Below, piece after piece: positions 7,186 through 12,698 of a stretch of DNA of 12,698 nt. Position 1 is the stretch's first letter. Every line of letters starts with the position of its first letter. The position numbers and the translations under genes are program-made. The notes below the pieces were generated by a model. It had not been told where the DNA came from. It did not search any database and saw only the letters and a program-made list of their open reading frames with translations. The DNA is from Gallionella sp. UBA6045 (GTDB lineage Bacteria; Pseudomonadota; Gammaproteobacteria; Burkholderiales; Gallionellaceae): the NCBI GenBank assembly GCA_002429165.1, contig DIYV01000087.1, positions 1-12,698 of the forward strand. The letters are read 5' to 3'.

Positions 7186-7329
7186 AAACACCTCTGAAAA
7201 CCTACTGCGCTGGCGGTTGGCTACGTTGCTCGCTGCTCGCTCTGTCGCCTACCAGCGCGGTATGTCTCTGTCGCTGTGCGTCTCGCGCCTTGCCAGCCAT
7301 CCCGCTCGCTACGGATTTAAGAGGTGTTT
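7186..7329. repeat. MITE-like inverted-repeat element between tolQ and tolR
   Basis: About 144 bases separate tolQ from tolR, genes that normally touch or overlap. The segment is bounded by 17-base imperfect inverted repeats: AAACACCTCTGAAAACC at 7186-7202 against GGATTTAAGAGGTGTTT at 7313-7329, matching at 15 of 17 positions. Inside there is a second pair, GCGCTGG (7207-7213) and CCAGCGC (7252-7258), extendable by a wobble and a C-G pair. Short direct repeats such as CTGTCGC and GCTCGC also occur. TG flanks both sides (ATG at 7182-7184, GTG at 7330-7332). There is no transposase, so a non-autonomous miniature element is the likeliest reading; a structured intercistronic RNA is the alternative. 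I found no second copy in this window. Confidence 0.6.
7319..7324 (+). promoter_or_regulatory. ribosome-binding site of tolR inside the element's right repeat
   Basis: AAGAGG (in AAGAGGTG) lies 5 bases before GTG 7330 and is the best Shine-Dalgarno near the tolR start. It belongs entirely to the right inverted repeat, so the element supplies the translation signal. It also favours GTG 7330 over the in-frame GTG 7324, which lies inside this site. Confidence 0.55.
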
Positions 7330-7749
7330 GTGAAATCTAACCGTCGTACCAGCAATCGCCTGATGAACGAGATCAACGTCGTGCCCTATATCGACGTGAT
7401 GCTGGTTCTGCTGGTGATCTTCATGGTGACCGCCCCGCTGATGAATCCCGGCCAGATCGATTTGCCCAGCGTGTCCAAGTCGCTTGCCCCGTCGCCTGCC
7501 CCGCTTGAAGTCATCATCAAAAAGGACAACACGCTGGCGTTGCGCGATCACGCCAGGGGCGGCCTGGAAAGCCGCGTGTCGCGCGATGAATTGATTGCGA
7601 TACTGAAAGCCAGGCAGGCAAACAAGGCGGACCAAGCGGTGGTGATCTCCGCGGACAAGAACGTGCGCTATGAAGAAGTCATCAATGTGATGGATGTGCT
7701 GCAACAGCAACATATTCAGAAAGTCGGTTTGTTGACGCAAGCCAGGTAA
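7330..7749 (+). CDS. tolR: Tol-Pal system protein TolR
   Basis: TolR is the ExbD/TolR-family partner of TolQ; its single transmembrane helix carries the proton-responsive aspartate, and its periplasmic domain works with TolA and peptidoglycan. The 139 residues begin with a basic tail, then INVVPYIDVMLVLLVIFMVTAPL (15-37) with the critical Asp22, followed by a periplasmic domain. GTG 7330 fits the Shine-Dalgarno at 7319-7324 and yields MKSNRRTSNRLMNEINVVPY, a slightly shorter basic tail than usual. The start lies directly at the end of an inverted-repeat element. The TAA overlaps the tolA ATG by one base (TAATG). Confidence 0.95.
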   Translation: MKSNRRTSNRLMNEINVVPYIDVMLVLLVIFMVTAPLMNPGQIDLPSVSKSLAPSPAPLEVIIKKDNTLALRDHARGGLESRVSRDELIAILKARQANKADQAVVISADKNVRYEEVINVMDVLQQQHIQKVGLLTQAR

Positions 7750-8504
7750 TGAGCGCAACGGTCTATTACGAACCCAACAAACTGCCCGCAGGGATTCTTG
7801 CCCTGCTGGTGCACAGCATTTTTTTTGCGCTGCTGTATTTTGGCCTGAATTGGAACAGGCACGCCTATTTGCCCGCGACGATGACTGTGCAGTTGTGGTC
7901 AAGTTTGCCGGACGAGGTTGTGGCGCCACCGGTCATTCCCAAGGCCGAGGAGGTTGTGCCGCCGCCCCAGCCGGAAAAAATAGTCCAGCCCGACATTGTG
8001 ATCCCGGAGAAAAAGAAGCCCGTTCCGGTTCCCGTCGAAGTGCCCAAGCCCAAACCGGAAATTAAGAAAACGGCTCCGAAAGCCGCCAAGGTGGCCAAAC
8101 CTAAATCTGACACACCTAAACTTGGCAAACAAAACGCGGAAGCACGCCGCATTGCCGAGCAACAGGCCGCACTGCAAAAGGCGGAGCAGGCAAGACAGGC
8201 GGAACAGGCTGCGGCGATTGGTCGGGTGGTGGATGAGTACCAGGCTAAAATCCAGGCCAAGATACGCCGCAATATCGTGATGCCACCAAATGTGGCGAAC
8301 GATGCGCGCGCCGAATTTATGGTGACGTTGTTGCCCGGCGGTACGGTGCTGAACGCTGTGCGGTTAAAATCCAGCGGCAATACGGCGTATGACGATGCGG
8401 TGGAGCGCGCGATCCTGAAATCCGATCCGCTGCCATTGCCGCCGGATGCGACTTTGTTCTATCGATTTCGTGAACTGGATATGGTTTTCAAACCGACCGA
8501 ATAA
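7749..8504 (+). CDS. tolA: Tol-Pal system protein TolA (envelope-spanning energy transducer)
   Basis: TolA is anchored in the inner membrane, receives energy from TolQR and reaches across the periplasm to TolB/Pal. The 251 residues have one TM segment (about 13-35, including LVHSIFFALLYFG with His22 in the position of the TolA/TonB SHLS-type motif), a Pro/Lys-rich stretch (55-125), a charged Ala/Glu/Gln helix (126-170) and a TonB-like C-terminal domain (about 165-251, with TLLPGGTVLNAVRLKSSGN and the AYDDAVERAI helix). It is much shorter than E. coli TolA (421 residues) because the middle helical domain is small. Order and one-base overlap with tolR confirm the call. Confidence 0.93.
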   Translation: MSATVYYEPNKLPAGILALLVHSIFFALLYFGLNWNRHAYLPATMTVQLWSSLPDEVVAPPVIPKAEEVVPPPQPEKIVQPDIVIPEKKKPVPVPVEVPKPKPEIKKTAPKAAKVAKPKSDTPKLGKQNAEARRIAEQQAALQKAEQARQAEQAAAIGRVVDEYQAKIQAKIRRNIVMPPNVANDARAEFMVTLLPGGTVLNAVRLKSSGNTAYDDAVERAILKSDPLPLPPDATLFYRFRELDMVFKPTE

Positions 8505-8516
8505 CAGGGGGTGATT

Positions 8517-9791
8517 ATGGTATTGCACGTTTTAAGAGGCATGGTTGGATTGCTGTTGTTGGTGCAGGCATCAATGGCCAGTGCTGCATTGAGCATTGAA
8601 ATAATCGGTGCGGGCGAACACCAGATACCGGTGGCAATCGTGCCGTTCGGCGGGGATGAAAATCTGTCACTATCCATCAACGCGGTGATTGTGGGCGACT
8701 TGCAGCGCAGCGGATTATTCCGGCTGATCGACCCGCTTGGAAAATCCCCGCATCAATTGGCGGATGTCAGCTATCCGGACTGGCAGGTGCGCGGCGCGGA
8801 TGCACTGCTGATCGGTTCTGTTGCATTGCAACCCAATGGCCGCATTGAGGCAAGTTTCCGTCTGCTGGATGTGGTCAAGCAGACTCAGCTGGTCGGCCAG
8901 TCAGTCTCGGCGAATAGTAATCAGATGCGCGCGGTCGGGCATCGCATCTCGGATCTGATCTACGAGAAATTGACAGGCGACAAGGGTGTGTTCAGCACAC
9001 GTATCGCCTATGTAAACCGGCTGGGGAAAAAACAATACAGATTGATAGTCGCGGATAGCGACGGCTACAACGAACAAAACGTGCTTGAGCAAAGCGAGCC
9101 GATCATGTCGCCGGCCTGGTCGCCGGACGGCAGCCACCTTGCCTATGTGAGTTTTGAAACCGGGCATGCCGTGGTGTATGTGCAATCGCTGTATACCGGT
9201 CAGCGCGCGGTGCTGGCCGACTTTCGCGGCAGCAACAGCGCGCCGGCCTGGTCACCGGATGGCAAACAATTGGCTGTCGTGTTGACGCGCGATGGCAGCT
9301 CGGAAATTTACCTGGTACGGCCGGACGGCAGCGGGTTGCGCCGCATCACTTTCAGCGGGGCTATCGATACCGAGCCGAATTTTTCCCCGGACGGGCAATC
9401 TCTGCTGTTCACCTCGGATCGCGGCGGCAGTGCGCAAATCTATACGACGCAGGTGGCGGGTGGACCGGAGCAGCGTCTGACTTTTGGCGATGGCAACAAT
9501 TTTTCACCGCACTACAGTCCCGATGGCAAAGGCTTTGTGTACACACATTTCGTAACTGGCCAGTTCTTTATCGCCACGCAGGATTTTCAGAGCGGGCAGG
9601 TGGAAATTCTCACACTGGGCGGTTGGGAGAAAAACCCCAGTTTTGCACCCAACGGAAAACTTATCCTGTTTGCCAGCGAAGCACGCGGCCGTGGTATATT
9701 AGCAACCGTATCCAGCGATGGTCGTGTACAGCAGCATATGTTCACGCAAAGCGGTGATGCCCGCGAACCGGTGTGGGGGCCACATCTTTAA
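8517..9791 (+). CDS. tolB: Tol-Pal system periplasmic beta-propeller protein TolB
   Basis: TolB is a periplasmic protein that binds Pal, and TolA through its N-terminus, controlling Pal mobility at the septum. The 424-residue precursor has a Sec signal peptide (hydrophobic [12 protein letters not shown], predicted cleavage after ASA, about residue 23), an N-terminal alpha/beta domain to about 155, and a propeller of five visible PD40 repeats: [11 protein letters not shown] near 200, [11 protein letters not shown] near 244, [11 protein letters not shown] near 288, [11 protein letters not shown] near 332 and [11 protein letters not shown] near 375. ATG 8517 is chosen because AGGGGG (8506-8511) sits 5 bases upstream; GTG 8511 lies inside that site. 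It follows tolA by 12 bases. Confidence 0.96.
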   Translation: MVLHVLRGMVGLLLLVQASMASAALSIEIIGAGEHQIPVAIVPFGGDENLSLSINAVIVGDLQRSGLFRLIDPLGKSPHQLADVSYPDWQVRGADALLIGSVALQPNGRIEASFRLLDVVKQTQLVGQSVSANSNQMRAVGHRISDLIYEKLTGDKGVFSTRIAYVNRLGKKQYRLIVADSDGYNEQNVLEQSEPIMSPAWSPDGSHLAYVSFETGHAVVYVQSLYTGQRAVLADFRGSNSAPAWSPDGKQLAVVLTRDGSSEIYLVRPDGSGLRRITFSGAIDTEPNFSPDGQSLLFTSDRGGSAQIYTTQVAGGPEQRLTFGDGNNFSPHYSPDGKGFVYTHFVTGQFFIATQDFQSGQVEILTLGGWEKNPSFAPNGKLILFASEARGRGILATVSSDGRVQQHMFTQSGDAREPVWGPHL

Positions 9792-9816
9792 CCTGTTTTT
9801 AATAAGGAGAAATACA

Positions 9817-10314
9817 ATGAAGAAACTCTTGATCAGTATTGTTCTGGCAAATTTGCTGGTAGCCTGTGCCAGTCAGAAACCGAAAGAGCCCGAGGCTGTT
9901 GCACCTGCTCCAGTGGTTGAAACACCTGCACCCGCACCTGCACCCATGGTCGCTGTTGATCCGCTGAATGACCCGGCCAGCATTCTGTCCAAGCGTAGTG
10001 TCTATTTCCCGTTTGATGTCTCTGCAGTGCAGGAAGCAGATAAGCCAATCGTGGAAGCGCACGGGAAATACCTGAGCGAGCATCCTGACCGCATGGTTCG
10101 CGTTGAAGGCAATGCGGACGAACGCGGCAGCAACGAGTACAACCTGGCTCTTGGTCAGCGTCGTGCTGAAAGCGTGAAGAAGATGCTTGAACTGGGCGGT
10201 GCGAAGGCCAGCCAGATCGAAACCGTCAGCTACGGCGAAGAAAAGCCGGTATGCACCGAGCACAATGAGGCATGCTGGAAGCAAAATCGCAGGAGCGACA
10301 TCAAGTACCAATAA
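9817..10314 (+). CDS. pal: peptidoglycan-associated lipoprotein Pal
   Basis: Pal is an outer-membrane lipoprotein that binds peptidoglycan meso-diaminopimelate and TolB, tethering the outer membrane. The 165-residue precursor has a lipoprotein signal with lipobox LVAC (Cys17) followed by Ala, so it is not retained in the inner membrane. A Pro/Ala-rich linker (about 20-48) leads to an OmpA-like domain with VYFPFD (62-67), VEGNADERGSNEYNLALGQRRAESV (96-120) and the closing QNRRSDIKY. Two cysteines, C146 and C153, sit before the last helix and could form a disulfide. AAGGAGA (9804-9810) is the strongest Shine-Dalgarno of the cluster, consistent with the high abundance usual for Pal. Confidence 0.97.
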   Translation: MKKLLISIVLANLLVACASQKPKEPEAVAPAPVVETPAPAPAPMVAVDPLNDPASILSKRSVYFPFDVSAVQEADKPIVEAHGKYLSEHPDRMVRVEGNADERGSNEYNLALGQRRAESVKKMLELGGAKASQIETVSYGEEKPVCTEHNEACWKQNRRSDIKYQ

Positions 10315-10331
10315 GGTAACAGAATGTAACA

Positions 10332-11093
10332 ATGCTGATGCACCGCGCGCTCTTGTTGCTGAGTCTGTGTCTGGCCATTCCCGCGCAAGCGGGAATACTG
10401 GAGGACGACCAGGCACGTCAACAGATCAAGGAACTTGGGGTTCGTGTGCTGAAGCTGGACGATACCATCCAGCTTCAGACGAAATCCATGCTGGATCTGC
10501 AAAGCCAGATCGACGCACTGAATGCTGAAGTCCGCACACTGCGCGGACAGAATGAAGAAACAACGCACGGCCTGCAAGATGCCGAAAAGCGCCAGAAGGA
10601 TTTTTATGTGGATTTGGATACGCGCGTGCGCCATTTCGAATCCGAAGATCAAGCTGCCAAAGCTGCTGCTGCCTCAGCCGTCAAAGCAACTGTTCCAGCT
10701 GCGGAAGCATCCGGAGCGGTTTCCGAGGATCATGCATTCGCGGCCGCATATGGATTATTTAAGGCAGGCAAGCATGCGGATGCGATCAAGTCATTTCATG
10801 ACTTTCTCAAGAAGTACCCCGATTCGATACATGTGCCCAACGCGAATTATTTCCTGGGCAATGCCCAGTTTGCAGTCAAGAATTATCGCGGTGCGCTGGA
10901 TACTTACCAGGGCTTGATCAAGGTCTATCCCGACACACCCATAACACCCGATGTATTGTTTAAAATTGCGGAGTGCCTGCATGGCTTGAAGCACGATATT
11001 TCGGCGCACAAAACGCTCAAGACACTCATCGCCAAATATCCCTCCAGCAAAGCAGCCGCCAAAGCCAGGAAGCTGCTTGCTGCAAAAAAGTAG
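10332..11093 (+). CDS. cpoB: Tol-Pal associated coordinator CpoB (YbgF)
   Basis: CpoB is a periplasmic protein that links Tol-Pal activity to peptidoglycan synthesis (PBP1B) during constriction. The 253-residue precursor has a signal peptide ending PAQA (cleavage after about residue 20), an N-terminal trimerising coiled coil (about 26-104), an Ala-rich linker (105-130) and TPR-like repeats (about 133-250, e.g. AYGLFKAGKHADAIKSFHDF and YFLGNAQFAVKNYRGALDTY). ATG 10332 is used, though ATG 10338 would also keep the signal peptide. AAGG at 10313-10316 is closer to an ATG-TAA pair at 10324-10329 than to the chosen start. It lies 17 bases after pal. Confidence 0.94.
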   Translation: MLMHRALLLLSLCLAIPAQAGILEDDQARQQIKELGVRVLKLDDTIQLQTKSMLDLQSQIDALNAEVRTLRGQNEETTHGLQDAEKRQKDFYVDLDTRVRHFESEDQAAKAAAASAVKATVPAAEASGAVSEDHAFAAAYGLFKAGKHADAIKSFHDFLKKYPDSIHVPNANYFLGNAQFAVKNYRGALDTYQGLIKVYPDTPITPDVLFKIAECLHGLKHDISAHKTLKTLIAKYPSSKAAAKARKLLAAKK

Positions 11094-11098
11094 TTAAT

Positions 11099-11758
11099 AT
11101 GTCGAAAGTTCATTCAGATTCGCAACTGCGAGTCAGCGAAATTTTTTATTCGCTGCAGGGCGAAACCAGCCGCGTCGGTCTGCCCACGGTATTCATACGC
11201 CTGACCGGTTGCCCTTTGCGCTGTGTCTACTGCGACACGACTTACGCTTTTACCGGCGGGCAAAACATGAGTCTGGCCAACATACTCCAACAGGTTGCGG
11301 AATATGGTCCGGGCTACGTGACCGTCACCGGCGGAGAACCATTGGCGCAAAAAAATTGCCTGCCCTTGCTGGGTGCCTTGTGTGATGCGGGTTATGAAGT
11401 GTCATTGGAAACCGGCGGGGCACTGGATATCAGCGGCGTGGATGCGCGAGTGATGCGCGTGGTCGACATCAAAACCCCGGCATCCGGTGAAGCGGCAAAG
11501 AATCGCTGGGAAAATCTGTCATTGTTGACCCGGCATGACGAAATAAAATTCGTGTTGTGCGACGAGAGCGATTATCAATGGGCGAAGCAAATCCTGCAGC
11601 AACACCAACTTGCCGGGAAATGCGCGGTGTTGTTTTCGCCGGTTCACGGCACGATGGATGCCACCCAGTTGGCTAACTGGATATTGCGCGATCGCTTGCC
11701 GGTCAGAATGCAGTTGCAACTGCATAAGCTGTTATGGAACAACACTCCGGGACATTAA
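11099..11758 (+). CDS. queE: 7-carboxy-7-deazaguanine synthase QueE
   Basis: QueE is a radical-SAM enzyme that turns 6-carboxy-5,6,7,8-tetrahydropterin into 7-carboxy-7-deazaguanine on the path to preQ0 and queuosine. The 219 residues carry the cluster-binding CPLRCVYC (C38, C42, C45; CX3CX2C), [10 protein letters not shown] (18-27), the SAM-binding TGGEP (77-81), ETGG (104-107), DIKTPASGE (123-131) and the C-terminal MQLQLHK (204-210). The start at ATG 11099 is 5 bases after the cpoB stop and has almost no Shine-Dalgarno; the upstream in-frame extension overlaps cpoB and is not family-like. The TAA overlaps the queC ATG (TAATG). Confidence 0.95.
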   Translation: MSKVHSDSQLRVSEIFYSLQGETSRVGLPTVFIRLTGCPLRCVYCDTTYAFTGGQNMSLANILQQVAEYGPGYVTVTGGEPLAQKNCLPLLGALCDAGYEVSLETGGALDISGVDARVMRVVDIKTPASGEAAKNRWENLSLLTRHDEIKFVLCDESDYQWAKQILQQHQLAGKCAVLFSPVHGTMDATQLANWILRDRLPVRMQLQLHKLLWNNTPGH

Positions 11759-12435
11759 TGAAGAAAAACGCAGTGGTACTTTTGTCGGGCGGAATGGATT
11801 CCGCAACTGTGCTGGCGATGGCGCGCGCACAGGGTTACATCTGCTACGCATTGAGCGTGGATTACGGGCAACGCCACCATGCCGAACTGGTTGCCGCGCA
11901 GCGCGTTGCGCAAATGCTGGGGGCACATGAACACCGGGTGGTGCACATCGACCTGACCGGCTTTGGTGGTTCCTCGCTGACGGATGACAAGATCGCGGTG
12001 TCGCAACATCCCACCGAGGGCATTCCGCTGACCTATGTGCCTGCGCGCAACACCATCATGCTGTCGCTGGCCCTGGCCTGGGCCGAGGTGCTGCACGCGC
12101 AGGACATTTTTATCGGCGTGAATGCGGTTGATTATTCCGGCTATCCGGATTGCCGTCCCGCCTACGTTGAGGCTTTTGAACGCATGGCGAATCTCGCCAC
12201 CAGAGCGGCGGTGGAAGGGCACAGACTTACCGTGCATGCGCCGCTGATGATTATGAGCAAGGCAGAAATCGTGCGCCAGGGTAATGCGCTGGGCGTTGAT
12301 TTTGCGCAGACGGTTTCATGCTACCAGGCTGATGAATCGGGACGTGCCTGTGGTGTTTGCGATGCCTGCCGTTTGCGCCGCGCCGGCTTTGCTGCTGCCG
12401 GCGTGGATGACCCGACAATGTATCGCTTGACATAA
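11758..12435 (+). CDS. queC: 7-cyano-7-deazaguanine synthase QueC
   Basis: QueC is an ATP-dependent ligase/nitrile synthase that converts 7-carboxy-7-deazaguanine to preQ0. The 225 residues show the PP-loop SGGMDS (10-15), DYGQRH (35-40), YVPARNT (93-99), [15 protein letters not shown] (120-134) and the zinc-binding cysteines C188, C198, C201 and C204. ATG 11758 overlaps the queE stop by one base; an in-frame ATG at 11734 lies inside queE and gives an atypical extension. It is the last gene of the long ruvB-tol-que run. No hairpin-T terminator is visible after it; an AT-rich patch and the tRNA promoter follow. Confidence 0.96.
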   Translation: MKKNAVVLLSGGMDSATVLAMARAQGYICYALSVDYGQRHHAELVAAQRVAQMLGAHEHRVVHIDLTGFGGSSLTDDKIAVSQHPTEGIPLTYVPARNTIMLSLALAWAEVLHAQDIFIGVNAVDYSGYPDCRPAYVEAFERMANLATRAAVEGHRLTVHAPLMIMSKAEIVRQGNALGVDFAQTVSCYQADESGRACGVCDACRLRRAGFAAAGVDDPTMYRLT

Positions 12436-12465
12436 AATTTAAAATTCTTCACAGGGTATTTTGCG

Positions 12466-12493
12466 TTGACAGGGTGAGCTATATCCGTATAAT
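12466..12493 (+). promoter_or_regulatory. near-perfect sigma-70 promoter for the tRNA genes
   Basis: TTGACA (12466-12471) and TATAAT (12488-12493) both match consensus exactly, with a 16-base spacer. AT-rich bases at about 12432-12459 could act as an UP element. The TCGCGCTCC after the -10 is a GC-rich discriminator of the kind associated with stringent control. The tRNA-Lys gene begins 17 bases downstream of the -10. Confidence 0.85.
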
Positions 12494-12510
12494 TCGCGCT
12501 CCTTTGCGAT

Positions 12511-12586
12511 GGGTCGGTAGCTCAGCCGGTAGAGCAGCGGACTTTTAATCCGTTGGTCGCGAGTTCGAATCTCGCCCGACCCACCA
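12511..12586 (+). tRNA. tRNA-Lys (anticodon TTT)
   Basis: A 76-base cloverleaf with CCA encoded. The acceptor stem GGGTCGG pairs with CCGACCC. The anticodon stem GCGGA/TCCGT encloses loop CTTTTAA, giving anticodon TTT at 12544-12546. The T arm contains GTTCGAATC. It closely resembles E. coli tRNA-Lys. Confidence 0.97.
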
Positions 12587-12622
12587 TCTTGCAAATGAGC
12601 CTGTATTTTCCCCGTGTTTCAT

Positions 12623-12698
12623 GCCGCTTTAGCTCAGTTGGTAGAGCAACCGCCTTGTAAGCGGTAGGTCGTCAGTTCGAATCCGACAAGCGGCACCA
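12623..12698 (+). tRNA. tRNA-Thr (anticodon TGT)
   Basis: A 76-base cloverleaf ending with an encoded CCA at the last base of the window. The acceptor stem GCCGCTT pairs with AAGCGGC. The anticodon stem ACCGC/GCGGT encloses loop CTTGTAA, giving anticodon TGT at 12656-12658. The T arm contains GTTCGAATC. It follows tRNA-Lys by 36 bases and is probably co-transcribed from the promoter at 12466. Confidence 0.96.

Larger units (their letters stand above)
7182..7340 (+). other. 52-codon frame spanning the element and bridging tolQ to tolR
   Basis: ATG 7182 overlaps the tolQ stop as ATGA. The frame stays open through the whole inverted-repeat element to TAA 7338-7340, which lies just inside tolR. 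The 52-residue product is Cys-, Arg- and Leu-rich and unlike any Tol protein, so a function for the peptide is doubtful. Ribosomes following it would terminate 8 bases beyond the tolR GTG, an arrangement suited to termination-reinitiation coupling. Confidence 0.25.

Noticed and set aside
11041..11110. preQ1-type riboswitch before queE
   Set aside because: queE starts 5 bases after cpoB with no leader space, and no aptamer-like hairpin with an A-rich tail is visible.
11099..12435. queE-queC placed behind the tol-pal cluster as an unusual fusion of functions
   Set aside because: This adjacency is common in proteobacteria, so I treat it as ordinary synteny.
12587..12622. Additional small RNA or attachment site between the two tRNA genes
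   Set aside because: Only 36 ordinary bases with no hairpin and no repeat of tRNA 3' ends. The tRNA pair itself is a normal co-transcribed unit.

Overview
This window looks like ordinary chromosomal core DNA from a betaproteobacterium. The gene order ruvB-ybgC-tolQ-tolR-tolA-tolB-pal-cpoB-queE-queC followed by tRNA genes, the short FtsY, and the moderately GC-rich coding sequence fit the Nitrosomonadales/Gallionellaceae type, but that placement is inference from gene order and protein style; no search was run.

Layout. (1) Positions 1-122 are an edge with no assignable gene. (2) 123-3386, + strand: ftsY (SRP receptor), ftsE and ftsX (divisome ABC complex) and pgl (6-phosphogluconolactonase), tightly packed and probably one transcript. 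(3) 3417-4511, - strand: an Old Yellow Enzyme of the YqjM/XenA type, converging on pgl. (4) 4512-4972: a 461-base stretch without a confident gene. It holds a degraded or frameshifted short reading frame, a promoter-like -10 box, a possible 28-codon leader peptide and two small inverted repeats. (5) 4973-11093, + strand: ruvB, then the whole Tol-Pal cluster (ybgC, tolQ, tolR, tolA, tolB, pal, cpoB). (6) 11099-12435: queE and queC of queuosine precursor synthesis, following cpoB by 5 bases. (7) 12466-12698: a near-consensus promoter driving tRNA-Lys(TTT) and tRNA-Thr(TGT); the second tRNA ends on the last base of the window.

How the genes work together. FtsY delivers membrane proteins co-translationally. 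FtsEX links the Z ring to peptidoglycan hydrolysis at the septum. The Tol-Pal proteins use the proton motive force (TolQR, transmitted by TolA) to move TolB/Pal and constrict the outer membrane during division, with CpoB coordinating this with peptidoglycan synthesis. RuvB is the Holliday-junction motor. QueE and QueC convert carboxytetrahydropterin to preQ0 for tRNA modification.

I found no defence island, CRISPR array, prophage or complete insertion sequence. The strongest unexplained structure is a ~144-base element with 17-base imperfect inverted terminal repeats (15/17 matching) wedged between tolQ and tolR, genes that are normally adjacent or overlapping. Its right end supplies the apparent ribosome-binding site of tolR, and the flanking bases suggest that it inserted just after an original tolR ATG that overlapped the tolQ stop. 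The second region worth attention is the unassigned stretch upstream of ruvB, where ruvC and ruvA would often be found.
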